Assembly: GCA_012934845.2 (NCBI GenBank)
Contig: WNNJ02003142.1
Location: 1-64,000 of the forward strand
From: Pomphorhynchus laevis
Lineage: Eukaryota; Acanthocephala; Palaeacanthocephala; Echinorhynchida; Pomphorhynchidae
Reading direction: 5' to 3'
Length of the DNA: 64,000 nucleotides
Position numbers and translations under genes: made by a program. Of the stretch, positions 22,170-34,684 are shown piece by piece. The notes beneath the pieces are model-generated. The model was given only the letters and a program-made list of their open reading frames with translations, was not told the origin of the DNA and ran no database searches. Positions within the stretch are counted from its first letter, which is position 1. Every line of letters starts with the position of its first letter.

Positions 22170-24156
22170 AATTAATGAATTTATAATTAAATGCTTGTAT
22201 TTAAAAATAAAAGTAAATTATTTTGATATATTCATTTAATTTGGAATTTTGGAGCAAGTTCAATCAAAATAGGAATTTATTTTTATATTAATTCGCTATT
22301 GGTGGCTACTGCATAATAAAAAAACAATTTATCAAATCAATAGTTAATAAGCAAATTGTGGATCAAGTCAATACTTAATAAACACATTGTGTTGTGTATT
22401 TTCCGATAATTTATTATTATTATTTAATACATCATTATCCATATATTTAATACATCATGATGCATTTTAATTCATAATTATTACTTTTTAATGCACTCTC
22501 ATTTTCTAATGATGTTTTTCTCTTTTATATTAGCGAAATATAAAAATAAATTTTATTTTGATCGAACTTGTTACAAAATTTCAAAAGAGAAAAGTAAATA
22601 TGCTATGTTAACTCAATAGGCCTTATAAGATAAAATCATAATGGAGAGAAGAAACCCCAACAATAAATAATAATTTGCTTAGATAAAAGGAATGTGGGAA
22701 AGAAACCCTTTTGTTTAGTTTATAACTTTAACAAATCTTATTTTAATTGTGATTGATTGAACAAAACTACTATGAAATAAATTCAAAATTGATCAATAAA
22801 TGATAGATAATATTAACATAAGAGAAAGTGTAAAAATGATTGATATAATCCTATCTCAATTTTAAGTAATCCTACCTCAGTTTTAATGCAACTAAAAGAT
22901 TTCAAATAAAAGATTTATTTCATTAATATTCTTGAATTTACATAGCAACTGTTAGAAACTAATTTCTTGTTTGTCGACGCACGTTTTGTCATTCAAGAAG
23001 ATCCACCAGTTTGACAATATATGGTAATATATTTTTAAAACGCCCTGCATGTTATGTAAACCAGCGTTTAATTTATTTTTATTAAATCAAGCAGGAATAT
23101 GTATTTTTATCATTTTATATAAAAATATAAAGTTTTAGCAGCTACTTTTGCCATTTTCCTAAATAAAGATAAATAAGTATGTAATCTTCAGAAATACAAA
23201 TATATAAATATTTAAAATATTAAATAAGTTTTTTTCCAAATGAAGACAGCAGTAGCTGCTGAGACATTTTAATTCATATAAAAATAAAACTGCAAGAAAA
23301 CAAATGTAATGGCTATTTGTTAATTATATACTGAAATGCCTCGCAAACATTGTTCATGGCACTACTCGTGCTGTTCTTAATGTTCTCGGTGTTAAACGAA
23401 CCGAAATTTTATAAATCAGAGGTATTCAAAATTTATATTTTATTCCACGGGTAGTATAAACATAAGATATTGACTAGCAAACAAGTTAAAAACGAAATAT
23501 ATAAAACAGAAATTGTGGCCAAATCAATTAATATATCTTTAAAACATTTGATATTTCTTATACAACGCTGTAATTTGCGCTTTTCTATGAATACATCATA
23601 AATATAATTTTACCGTAATCATCATCGCTACTGCAGTAACCTGAAGAAATTTGCACAAATGTCGAAGATGAGTCACTTTCAAAAAATAAAGCATCACAGT
23701 TTAAATGTGTGCGGCAGTAAATATAGTTTATCCTGCTTTGCATTACATATTTATTATAGAATACAAACTAATTAATACAAATAACGACTATCATCGGCAG
23801 GACTTTAGCATCTAGTAGCGTAATTATTTTTAAATTAAAAATGCGTATTGATTCTTCCTCGATCACAAAATAAAAATCATTCATTCATTTTTACAAAATT
23901 CAATAGAATAATTTACATACTTGGTTATGTTTTGTGGATTAAACAAGCTATAAAAATACATTCATTAAAACTATACGTGACATTTTCAATACCTCAGTAA
24001 ATCTAAAAAGAAACGATATCTTTTAAAATTCAAAATGCATAAATGGATCTAGTTTTAAGCTAGCTTAAAACAAAGAAGACGTATATTTATGCACAAATGT
24101 AGTTTAATTTACAACATTGTAAATTAATGTCGCCGGAATCCACGTTGGGGTACCAA
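22170..24156. other. Long AT-rich gene-free stretch
   Basis: Nearly 2 kb with no credible ORF, repeat array or element end that I can see. Only scattered A/T runs and short words. Confidence 0.5.
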
Positions 24157-24411
24157 TATATACCTCTTAAGTAATAATGTTGCCGACAAAATAATAATTT
24201 AAATGTTATTTAAAACGTTTCGCTCTTTGAACGAGCTTTATAAATTGTATAATTTTATCTCTAAAAGTTTTTTAAGTGAAAAAGAAACTTAAAAAACTTT
24301 TAGAGATAAAATTATTCAATTGATAAAGCTCGTTCTAAGAGAGAGACACGTTTTAAATAACATTTAACTCTTTGTTTTGTCGGTGTAACGTTATTACTTC
24401 AGAGGTATATA
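24157..24411. mobile_element. Palindromic fold-back element 1 (about 255 bp)
   Basis: Two arms of about 120 bp are near-perfect reverse complements around a short centre (gaaaaagaa near 24284). Ends are tatatacctctt and its complement; inner parts include aaaacttttagagataaaatt. It has no coding capacity. It resembles a snap-back MITE with TA-rich flanks, but the transposase family is unknown. A hairpin RNA is possible if it is transcribed. Confidence 0.8.
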
Positions 24412-26639
24412 TACATATATACATATATATTCGAAATTCATGATATTGAATACAAAGTTTTCAGGAACCAAATTACGAAGTAATTGTATATGCTATTACA
24501 TTTTTATATAGACCATGGTTGCTATTGTACATTACCGAGCAAAGGAACTAAAATTTGATCAATAGGTAACAGTAAAATGACAAAGGAATCTTATAATTTG
24601 TATCTTTTAGTATTTTATACTGTAATTACAGATACAATAAAGGCTACATTTAAACGTTTTTAATATTGATAAAAACTTAGAAATATAGAAAAGTCGTTTA
24701 TTTATATAGAATACAAATTGTTTTAATTAAGTGAGTTAAAATATAGAATTTTAATCCATAGTATTGCATATGTATTTTAATCATTACATTAAAATTTATC
24801 TAATTGTGAGGTATTTTCAATACCTATAATGATATTGCGTTATTCTACAAGTAGCTATTGTATACTAGTGTGCTAACACTCGTGAAATGCTTTTAACTTT
24901 TGGGCTCATGGAACATTTTTAATATGCTAAGTCGAAAATTCAGTTAAGCAATATCAAATGGTGTAGGACATTTAAAAGCTCATGTTATAAAAATATTGCC
25001 TGCGTAATGTGTAATGAAACAATGTACACCCGTATGTAGTAAGATTAGTAAAATCATGGTTGATAATCGAGTTTTTAATTGTTACGACGATCTCACCAAT
25101 ATCATTGAATACATGACATCAACAACGACATTTACGCAGCTCCAATGTGATATTACTCTTTAAACAGGTAAATGAGAATATTAATACAGCATAAATGCAA
25201 CATGCTTTTGAATTACTTACTGTTTTTCAAAATATATATGAGTAATCAGAATTCATGTATATATTCGTAATGTTTTAGCCACATCATCAAATTGTTGTTT
25301 AACATATTTTATTAAGAGTAAATCTAAGTGATACACTATCTTCATCGTGAACTTTTCTTTCTTATGTACTCAAACATCTTTCAACGTGTGATTCAACAAA
25401 ACAAAATTAATAATAATAAAATATAATTTTAAAATAATCAATTTCTGTTGTTGATAGATGATAAATTAAATTATTTAATTTAATTTATTATGATATTTAG
25501 AATGTAAACACAGTATTAATACAAATGCATACAAACAGTTGTTCTCAAATAGAAGTCCATTTCTATCAAGCAAGATAAAGCGCTAAAAATTTAAAAGATC
25601 GAACGATCAGCAAATTGCATTTTAGATTTAGTGTTACATTAAGACACATCAATACTAAAATACTATAGATGACATTTCCATAAATCTTGCGATAAGGTTA
25701 TATAAATTTTTTCATCGAATAATACCGTTTGAATACCGATGATTTAAATAATTAACATAATTAATATTTAATTATGTAAAATATAATTAAATTAACTATG
25801 AATTAAACATAATTCATATTTAACATAATTATTTAAATTGTATTATAACTTATTTAAATAAACTATACGGCTTTCATTGTTCCAATAAATTTCTAAAGGT
25901 ATCGAATAATATAATGTAAATTTTTATATATTTAATATATAATATAATATTTTTATTATAGCTCATCGTATCTTATTGAGCTAGCTATTGAACGCAGCTT
26001 ATCAATTTAGTCGGCTACCAGCTAATTCATGTCATAGCAATTGCAACTTGTCTAGCATTGTTCTTGCTTTCTGTGGATTAAAAATTCATTTATTTGATAA
26101 GAAACTTTCCATTAATGATAAGTTTGAAATACAACGATAGTCTATAAACACATGTAGACATTTTGAGTTTTGCTCAATACCAGTTTTAGTAGTTGGGCTA
26201 TATAAAATTATTTGACTGAGAAAATAAACCCCTATTTATCAAGCATACTGTAAAATAAAATTTATTAAAAAAATACCAAAATGTTGTATTTTGAGACAAG
26301 TCTTGTTTATTCAGTATTTATTTTTACCTTGAAAGGCCTCCATATATAAAGATTTCCCTACACATATAGCTGCAAAACCGGACAATTTAAATGCACTAAA
26401 CATGTAAATTATGTCAAAAGAAAAAGTAAAAATTAATATTTTAAACTAATTCTTTTACGAATTAGTTTAAGTCACTAGAATATCGTGATGGAGATGTAAT
26501 GCTTGGTTACAACGTAGCATTCAAGTGGTTGTTTAATGCTTCGTATCATCAAAGAATATCAAATCAAGTAGGAATCACATTTTCATCCGATTATACATCG
26601 GATGTTGCCTTACACTTACATTGAAATGAAATTTCAAGG
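24412..26639. other. Long AT-rich gene-free stretch
   Basis: No credible gene. It contains one short perfect hairpin (26441-26470). Confidence 0.5.
26441..26470. repeat. 12-bp perfect hairpin
   Basis: ttaaactaattc and its exact complement flank a 6-base loop. Confidence 0.7.
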
Positions 26640-27136
26640 AAAGAAAAAGGTAAATATAGTTTCATCTGTTGAATATAATAAGGAGGAGGGAGAGCTTACA
26701 TCGATTCCAAAAATGAAGAATTTTTGGAATCTAAAAATAAGAAGAATAGAAAAATAAGAATAGAAGTTTTGGAATAGAAAAATAAGAAGTTTTTCTAAAG
26801 ATATCATATGTTCAATAAATCAAAAATTAATTAACGACTATGATAGGCTAAGTTGTATAATAGACAGTTATTGCAATATAAAATACTACAATCGTACAAT
26901 AAATGTTAATAATAACAATAGAAAATATACATTAACCATAAACTTCATTAATAAATGTATAGATAACATAAATATAGCCGGACTTTTAAATAATTCTAAA
27001 AGTAAAGAAATAATAGGGTCAGATTTAAGTAAATATATTCCTAAAATAAGGTATAAACTCCTACCACCATTAGGACGAAAAATTTGTAATTATAATAAAG
27101 AATTAAAATCAATATGTAACGATAATATTAGAAACA

Positions 27137-27541
27137 ATGGAAACAGAATGCAATTGTAAAAGTCTTAGTTTTGATAAAATAAATGAACATATATGTACCC
27201 ATAATCTAGAATTAATTGAAAATTGTGAATTAAGAAAGCTGCTATCAAAAGGGTATAAATATAAATTAAATAATAACTACGACAAAAATAAAATTTACAA
27301 TTCGTTATATAATAACTTAAATGCTTACTTTAGTAAGCTGATTAATAGTGAAAGCTCGAATATATCTAAGATAAAAATTTGGAAATATTATATATTTGAT
27401 AAAATTAAAAATAAAATGAAAATAACAAACAATTATAAAAGAAAAGATAAAATTAATAAAGATATGTATAAAGAACTTACTAAATTAAAGGATAACTTTA
27501 ATTATCTTAAATTAAAGGATAACTTATGGTATAAAGGTTGA
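27137..27541 (+). pseudogene. PLE polyprotein, region before the RT core
   Basis: 134-codon open stretch, Lys/Asn-rich, continuing the N-terminal RT region. METECNCKSLSFDKINEHIC matches the minus-strand copy at 38327-38440. A deletion near its 3' end removes the segment that leads into the RT core in the copy at 36000. The ATG is internal to the original reading frame. Confidence 0.6.
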
Positions 27542-27659
27542 ATTAGATAATAAAACTATACCTATATTATATTGGAATCCATAATTACATAAAAATCCAA
27601 TTAAACCTAGGTTCATATGTAGTGCGTTTAAATTTACATTAAATCCACTTTCTGTCTAT

Positions 27660-28661
27660 ATGAATAAAATATTTAAAGTAATTAAAGCACACTTTAAAAA
27701 ATATTGCAAGGTAATCGAAATTAATACTGGTATAAAACACTATTTCAGTATTAATTCTACAAAAGAATTTTTAGAACAGACAAAAGGAATAAATTTTCAA
27801 AATATAAATACATACGATTTTAGTACTCTTTATACAAATCTAGGTTTAGTAGATATTAAAGAAGCGTTAGTAAAATTAATTAATCTTATATTCGGAAAAA
27901 GATATACATATATATGTTATAATAATTATAACGCCTATCTAACAAAAATTAAACCATCAAATAAATATAAATATATGGATAAAATTGAATTAATAGAATC
28001 CTTAAATATTTTGATAAATCAAAATTATTTAAAAGTAGGGACATCTATATTTAGACAAGTAAAAGGTGTTCCAATGGGTGGTAATAGTAGCCCAATTATA
28101 GCTGACTTGTTTTTAAGCTTTATAGAATATGAATTTGTTCATAACTGTGTAAAAATTAAATCTAAACAATATAAATATATGAAATATATGTTTCGATACA
28201 TTGATGATATATGTGTATTTAACTCTAACAATTTTTATTCAATAAGTGAACAAATTTATCCAGGTCGCCTCATTCTTAACAAAACCAAGATTAATGATAA
28301 AGAAAGTATATATCTTGATATGAGCATTAAATTAACATTAACTAAAACTACTATTAATTTATATCGTAAAGATGACATATTTAAATTTACAAGAAACATA
28401 TTTTTGCATGAGCATTCATGCATACCATATAATATAAAATATAATACATTAAATAATGAAATTTTAAGAATTGCAACAATATGTAATGATATTGGCTATC
28501 TTCAAAATCATTTAAATAATTTAATAGATACATATTTTAAACTAGGTTACTATAAAAATAACATCAAGCAGAAAATAGTAAAATATATAAATCAACACAA
28601 TAATATAAAGAATAAATTTAAACTCTTAAGTGGCAAATTTTTATGGATGGATAATAAATAA
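27660..28661 (+). CDS. PLE reverse transcriptase core, intact ORF
   Basis: The 333-codon ORF has all RT landmarks of Penelope-like elements: NTYDFSTLYTNL (motif A, about residues 50-61), VPMGGNSSPIIADLF (motif B, 137-151), FRYIDDICVFN (motif C with the catalytic Asp pair, 178-188) and YLDMSIKL (motif D). The protein ends LWMDNK with nothing after it, so there is no C-terminal endonuclease. Upstream codons (HKNPIKPRFICSAF) belong to the same domain, so the true start lies further 5'. Telomerase-like relatives of this RT fold are known for PLEs. It may be non-functional because the full frame is interrupted upstream. Confidence 0.9.
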   Translation: MNKIFKVIKAHFKKYCKVIEINTGIKHYFSINSTKEFLEQTKGINFQNINTYDFSTLYTNLGLVDIKEALVKLINLIFGKRYTYICYNNYNAYLTKIKPSNKYKYMDKIELIESLNILINQNYLKVGTSIFRQVKGVPMGGNSSPIIADLFLSFIEYEFVHNCVKIKSKQYKYMKYMFRYIDDICVFNSNNFYSISEQIYPGRLILNKTKINDKESIYLDMSIKLTLTKTTINLYRKDDIFKFTRNIFLHEHSCIPYNIKYNTLNNEILRIATICNDIGYLQNHLNNLIDTYFKLGYYKNNIKQKIVKYINQHNNIKNKFKLLSGKFLWMDNK

Positions 28662-29014
28662 TATACTTTGCATTAGAATAAGATACTAGATAGTTATTTC
28701 TGAGGAAATACATCATTAGCATGTATTTGGCCCCGATGCTATGTTGGGTAGTGGAGTTAGGGGCCGAAACCTGATAGCATAGCAGTTCCTCCTGATGACC
28801 TCTAATTCTTATTCTGATACAACGTCTGCTATTTATTAGTCAATTCATAAAAATGACGTTTATTTTAAATTTCATTTTTTTAACTTGATTTAAATTATAG
28901 AAAATCTAAAAACAATTATTAATTTTATTATTAAATTATTAAATTTTGATTTAGCATTATTATGTTTTGTTTATTTTATAATTATATTAAATACGTAGAC
29001 TCAGTTAGCTGATT
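28662..29014 (+). other. Structured PLE 3' tail (reference copy)
   Basis: The tail follows the RT stop. GGCCCC near 28728 and GGGGCC near 28755 can pair. GCTATG inside that loop can pair with CATAGC downstream, giving an interleaved a-b-a'-b' order, which is an H-type pseudoknot. Then come cagttcctcctgatgac, a tattagtcaattcat block and the terminal acgtagactcagttagctg. The tail recurs, complete or in part, about eighteen times in the window. A role in template recognition by the RT is inference. Confidence 0.7.
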
Positions 29015-29017
29015 TAA

Positions 29018-29419
29018 TTGATTATTATTAAGCTATTAGCTCCTATAGAAAGGAGCAATTTATTTAATGCGTTCATACGTAACTTCTCTGTTCAATACAA
29101 AAATAGAATACTTTTCAATTCTATTAAATATTACGAAACAGAGATCAAAGTCTCGTTCTACACCAAAGATCTTGCTAAAGCTTATGTCTTCTTCTTGGAG
29201 AAGAACAATCTTGATAAAGGTACGATAGTATTTAAACCTATACAGGCATCGATAAACATTATTAATATACCGACGTTCTTATCAAGCGAGGACATCATAT
29301 CTCTGGAAAATGATTTCAATATCACAAAAGTGATATTTTTGAACGACAAGAAAGAGAATCAAATTTCCGTGGCATTCGCCCAAGCATCCGTCGAAGACGC
29401 AATGCGTCTTGCACACTAA
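29018..29419 (+). pseudogene. LINE ORF1 (gag-like), central domain
   Basis: 133-codon open stretch just after the nested PLE. FKPIQASINIINIPTFLSSED is the conserved ORF1 core. The following frame holds the CCHC knuckle, where a stop interrupts C-N-T-C-H. The start shown is not a real initiator; it lies at the PLE junction. Confidence 0.7.
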
Positions 29420-30530
29420 GTTTAACCCATACTTGGGACATAAATTAATTTTCATAATGCTGAAATCCGACTGATTAACCTACCCGCACTGCAACACCTG
29501 TCATTAGTGGGGGCACTGGGCAAGCAGATGCGAGAATAAGCAGACATGCGGGGTATGTTGATCTGCCGAAAAACATGAGAAATGCCTTCTAAAACCGAAG
29601 TGATCAAACTGTAGTCGAGACCACCCACATTGTCTCACAAATGCAAAGCATTTAAAGAGTACCAGCTGAGGCATAAGAAAAAATCAAGCAAGCAAATAAC
29701 CTACGCTCAAGCCTTTGAACCGACAACGATGGACATCAGTCCAAATATCAAGATAAATGTCATAGATATGTTTAATTATGTGGATTATAGGATCCAAGCG
29801 GCAATGATACAAGTAGAGAAAATGATCAAAGATTCGATAAATAATTTTCCAAGTCATGACCCTCCCTACTATTATTAAGCCGAACATCAACAGGAAACCT
29901 TCGAATAAGAGGACTGGACTAATACACAATGTTGCAGCTTTAAAGCTGGCAAGAAGAAACGTGCACTGAGCTGTGGCCGATCCTAGCACTATTAAGGGAA
30001 ATGAAGATATTGCCTGTGGGTAAGTGACTCAACCTAGTCCAGCTAAGTATGAGAAGGGCAACTTTCTCACCTCTAGTTTCAACTATGGGGAGGCCTACCA
30101 CTCCAGCTAACTTAACACAATGCAAAGTAATCGAGATCCTTTTTCCTGAATATTCTTCAGTGGAATTCGGGAGGTGCTTCCGCCCTTAGCCTTCTATCTG
30201 GTAGAGATGCAGATGTTACAGTCCTTCAGGAGACGCGGTCTATCCGGCTCCCTTAGAACATCACTCGATTTATACCTGAGCACATCTACACCCAATTTAC
30301 TCCGTACATAACCCCCTCACTTCTCTTCATCTCAAGGTCTTTTAACCCTAGTAAAGAGCACCTTAAGATCATCCCTCTTACTAAACTATTATTGTCCAGC
30401 CCTGTCATGTTTAGTTATATCACTCTGTAAGAACGGTAAACGCATCAGCTTAGCCAACATCTATATACGGCTGGGAGAAATTCACAAGAACTGTGACCTC
30501 CTCAATCGCTTATTAGATAGTAGTTATGAC

Positions 30531-30899
30531 ATGTTACTCGGTGACTTCAATGACAGAACTGGTCGTTGGATTAATTCAGCACTCCGCAGAGCAAGGAATG
30601 ACTATCCTATTTACAAACCACCGTCCTCCACCTTTTATTGCTCTACAACTAATTCTCTCCTCGACATTTTACTGCTACATAAGATGTGGTTGTTGAAACT
30701 TATCTGCACTGAGCAGTCGCGCCAACAACAGACCACCTCTCATGACATAATTCGTTGGCGGATAAAGGAAGATACGTTGCTTAGAAGGAGGTTTCACTTT
30801 GATCCCATCAGAGTGGCCTTCTTTCTGGCAGCTATCCAACTCTTCCTTATAATTGGTAATGAGAGTTTTACGAATTTGTTGCCTACCTCTCTTCACTAG
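30531..30899 (+). pseudogene. LINE APE endonuclease, C-terminal half
   Basis: 122-codon open stretch starting at MLLGDFNDRTGRWIN, which contains the GD-x-N active-site motif of APE-type LINE endonucleases. The rest (YPIYKPPSSTFYCSTTNSLL-type, IDLLL-like end) matches the substrate-binding segment. It continues the ORF2 start readable around 30155-30530. Confidence 0.75.
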
Positions 30900-31663
30900 C
30901 TACCGCGTTCCTATCGACTACCTATAAAGGTCGTATATACAATCCCACTCCAATAAAACTCAAGGTCTTAGCTAAAATACTACACCTTCATAATTTCTCT
31001 GTTTCCGCCAGACAGGTCCTCTCGAATGAATGAGCAGGGATAAGGCGAGAATTGCTCACGTTAAACCTTCTCAGTCTTCCTTTTGGAAGATATTCATGAA
31101 GGAGAAGTTTGTCTGTTGGAAGGATAGAGCATTAGGCTGGATTGGTAGTATAGGCCTCGATAAAGTTTTAGAAGAGTCACTATCCCAACATAGTTATGGA
31201 GCCACTCAATCACCCCAACTAATCCTGCCTTGGTGTGATTTCAGGATCAGGGATCTATCTGTTACAGATATTCTTAACTCCTGGGGCCACTCCAAGGCAC
31301 CTCTAAATCCCAAGCGCCACTCTCCACTAGGGTCTGTCAGCTTTTGACAGACAATCAGAGAAAGGGGGTCGCCATCACTATGCTATTACCCTCCCCATCC
31401 GACATTACTGGCATAAATATCAGCCGTTGGGTATTTTTACCGAAAAATAAATTGATTAATGTCCTAAAGATCTGCGGCCCATTTCGATTCAAAATTCCCT
31501 CATCTCCATTTACGAAAGTGCGCTTGCGCGTAAAATCCGCGACCATCTAAGTAGGCGAAATTTAATCCCACCAGGTTTTCATGGGTAAGTAACAGATCGC
31601 TCGGTCCGTTCATAATTAGGTGAACTGCATCAGTTTTGTCGGAAGAATGGTCATCAACTCGCT

Positions 31664-31990
31664 GTGGCTGTTTTTCTTGACTTTTCTGCTTCATTTGACC
31701 GCATCTCCATACCTTTTGTTATCTCTTCTCTCAAGTCCCTCGGGTTGCCTGTGAGAATTGTTAACAGGGTGGAGATATTGCTATACACCAGGCGATTCTT
31801 CTATGAATACGACTATGATGCGCGTCAGTTCTACCCTATTACGGGTGTGCCTCAAGACTCCCCACTTTCTCCAATCTTGTATCTCGCTGCCTCCATTGAA
31901 CTCTATAAAAAGTTTATACGTGATCAACATCTTGTAATATACGCTGATGATACCACATCCTGTTCTCTGGATGCAGGTGCAAAGATGTAG
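31664..31990 (+). pseudogene. LINE reverse transcriptase, motifs A-C
   Basis: 108-codon open stretch: FLDFSASFDRIS (motif A), GVPQDSPLSPILY (motif B with Gly to Asp) and IYADDTTSC (motif C intact). A frameshift follows directly. The thumb region is readable at 32170-32430 (SATADLNRLKRILKRARWAL). Confidence 0.8.
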
Positions 31991-32690
31991 TCTCGGACAT
32001 CAGCCGTTTCTTTTTAAGATTAAAAGACCAGTTAACCAAATCAAATCTTATTTTGAACTCCTCGAAATCGCAGATAGTCATTTTTCATGGCGCCCCTGCC
32101 ACCAAGAAAAAATTGAAGAGACTAGCACTCTCAGCTCTATCTTCCATATTTACTAATCAACCACTTTCCACATGCGAAAATCGAGTAAGATACATATGGT
32201 TCACCATAAGGTGAACTGGTCAGCGACAGCTGACCTGAATAGACTCAAACGTATTCTTAAGAGAGCTAGGTGGGCCCTGAAACGGGCTCAGCATCTGTCA
32301 TTGAATGGGAAAACCCAAGTGCGCTTCTGGGGTACTTGGGCTATCTCAGGACTAGTCTTCTTTTCCAGAGGACGTCCCTCAGAGCAATTACTAAGGTTTC
32401 TCAAGCTTTTCATCTCGGATTACCGAGCATAGTCCGCCTCGATTGGATTCTTCGGGGATGGAAGACCCCGGATGGTTTAATCAGAGGGCGGCGTGTTGGA
32501 TTGGCTGGAGGGTTTATATCCCGCTGGAGCTGAGGCCGTAATATATATGTGGAGACTTAAAATTGATCTCTAATTGAATGTTTTTCTTGTTTTTCTTGCT
32601 TTTTCAATGTTGTTTCAACTTTATAGATTTTTATCGGCTATATAGATTTTAAGAAAATCTTTATTTATTTAATGATTCGGGATTTCGAAA

Positions 32691-33320
32691 TTAACGTTTG
32701 TTAATAAAATTAATCTACAAATTAATAAAATTTGTAGATGAACTAATTTTTTAAACTGAGCATATACATTTTGCTTTAAGTTCTAATCATAAATTATCTA
32801 TCGATATCCATAATTTTGTATGGCAATATCTAGTTTGTATGTCAATATCATCATGATATCAATGTGTTTCTCTATGTATTATTTAATAAAAATCTAATTT
32901 GATATATATTGATAAGTGAAGTACGATAGACCATATAAAAGAAACACTCTTTTATTGAAATTTAAGATTTCATATTATACATTTTATGGTAATACAAAAT
33001 CCATTAAAAGCTGTGTCCTAGTCTTTATTAAAATTGGTTCAATAGCAATGCCGCTTTGTAATCAAATATATCATTTCGCTTTATTATCGCACATTTCATT
33101 ATACTTTAGAAATCAATGTCTAAAGTAAATAATACTTTAAACGACAATTCTGTACGAAATCTTAGTTATTGAATGCTTCAATGATAACTTAATTTAATAT
33201 TAATGATAAAAAAAAACAAAAATTGTTTTAATGAGCCATTAGAGGGATTGCATTTAGTGTTCACAACTCAGCACATTAATGTTAAAAAATGGAACATCAG
33301 AGTCTAAAGTATCCGTGGAT
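32691..33320. other. AT-rich sequence, no gene seen
   Basis: An open stretch at 32916-33128 has no recognisable motif and is likely chance. Confidence 0.4.
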
Positions 33321-33412
33321 ACACAGGTGTAAAGTTCACATAGGCAATAAAGCCTATGTGAACTTTACACCTGTGTAAACGATATTTTTTGTATATCCAA
33401 AAAATATCGTTT
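33321..33412. repeat. Two adjoining perfect hairpins (25 bp and 15 bp arms)
   Basis: First hairpin: 25-bp arms 33321-33345 and 33352-33376 around aataaa, with no mismatch. Second hairpin: arms 33377-33391 and 33398-33412 around tatatc, also perfect. The two touch without spacer. The lack of any mismatch in AT-rich neutral DNA implies recent origin or ongoing correction. Confidence 0.9.
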
Positions 33413-33439
33413 TAATAAAACATGTGGCAACATAATTTT

Positions 33440-33640
33440 ACTAATCAAATCAGCTAACTGAGTCTACGTATTTAATATAATTATAAAATAAACAAAACAT
33501 AATAATGCTAAATCAAAATTTAATAATTAAATAATAAAATTAATAATTATTTTTAGATTTTCTATAATTTATTTCAAGTTAAAATAAAAAATTGAAATTT
33601 AAAATAAAAGTCATTTTTATGAATTGACTAAGAAACAAAT
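33440..33640 (-). mobile_element. PLE terminal tail (minus), about 200 bp
   Basis: Starts with the exact family terminus aatcaaatcagctaactgag and ends at attgactaag. It is truncated before the structured block. Confidence 0.8.
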
Positions 33641-34074
33641 ATAAAAAGTCAGTTAAACGTTCATATATTTAATTTTTAGATGTTTATAGTATTTTAACTT
33701 AATACATTTACCATAATTAAGTTGTTTTAACGAACCCTGATTTAATTAAGGTTTGATAAAATAAGATATTTCAGTTATGCTTCTCTCTCGTCTTAAATTA
33801 TGAGCTAAACAATTACTAGCTTGGGAGCTAGTTAGACTTTTACAAAGTTAATGAACACTGTAACTTAACATAGGTAAAATGTGCAGCAGTGCGTATATCG
33901 TAACGTAGTCACGCTTCTGCCCTCTAGGTTTTCAAAGTTTTATAGCATGATGAATTAAAGTTCTTTATTGTTGATTTATTACGTCTGGTGATATTTTTAA
34001 TTCATTTATATCCTACTCAAATTTAAATTATCTTACAACGCAACAAATTCAAATGTTCAATAGTTAATTTTTCA

Positions 34075-34660
34075 CAATTCTTAATGAAATTTTAAGAATT
34101 TCAATAATATGTAATGATATTGGCTTTCTTCAAAATCATTTAAATAATTTAATAGATACATATTTTAAACTAGGTTACTATAAAAATAACATCAAGCAGA
34201 AAATAGTAAAATATATAAATCAACACAATAATATAAAGAATAAATTTAAACTCTTAAGTGGCAAATTTTTATGGATGGATAATAAATAATATACTTTGTA
34301 TTAGAATAAGATACTAGATAGTTTTATCAGAGGAAATACATCATTAGCATGTATTTGGCCCCGCTGCTATGCTGGATAGAGGAACAGGGGCTGAAACCTG
34401 ATAGCATAGCAGTTCCTCCTGATGACCTCTAATCCTTATTTTGATACAACGTCTGTTATTTATTAGTCAATTCATAAAAATAGATTTTTAGTTTAAATTT
34501 CAGTTTATAATTCATCTTGATATAAATTATATAACATCTTATAACAATTATTTATTATTAATTAATTTTTTATTATTTAACTATTTAACTTTTATTTTGT
34601 AATATTTTTAATTTGCAATATAAAGTACGTAGACTCAGTTAGCTTATTTAATTCTATAAA
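34075..34660 (+). mobile_element. PLE copy: RT C-terminus plus full tail
   Basis: 5'-truncated copy beginning at the codons for NEILRIS of the RT, reading through LWMDNK and stop to the complete tail. The coding part is nearly identical to that at 28450-28661. The structured block has two compensating-looking changes (aggggctgaaacc). Confidence 0.9.
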
Positions 34661-34684
34661 CCTATTAACTGCTAATATATCAAT

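Larger units (their letters stand above)
26785..29014 (+). mobile_element. PLE (Naiad-like) copy 1, nested in LINE ORF1
   Basis: 5'-truncated plus-strand copy: RT N-terminal region (26800-27130, including KYIPKIRYKLLPPLGRKICN), 27137-27541, the RT core 27660-28661 and the full 3' tail ending acgtagactcagttagctgattt. The GIY-YIG part is not included because of 5' truncation. Compared with the copy at 35200 it lacks about 150 bp near 27520. The RT core is open. Confidence 0.9.
26640..32690 (+). mobile_element. I/Jockey-type LINE split by a nested PLE
   Basis: The 5' piece (about 26640-26745) reads EYNKEEGELTSIPKMKNF, matching the ORF1 region GGAPPIPKLKNL of the copy at 62400. The element resumes at about 29015 with LLAPIERSNLFNAF (compare MPIEKHKLFNVF at 62490). 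A PLE occupies the gap. Downstream: rest of ORF1 with a CCHC knuckle interrupted by a stop (near 29485-29530), endonuclease (30170-30600, MLLGDFNDRTGRWI), linker, reverse transcriptase (31540-31990) and tail to about 32690. Several stops and frameshifts are present, but it is less eroded than the copy at 1848. Confidence 0.8.
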
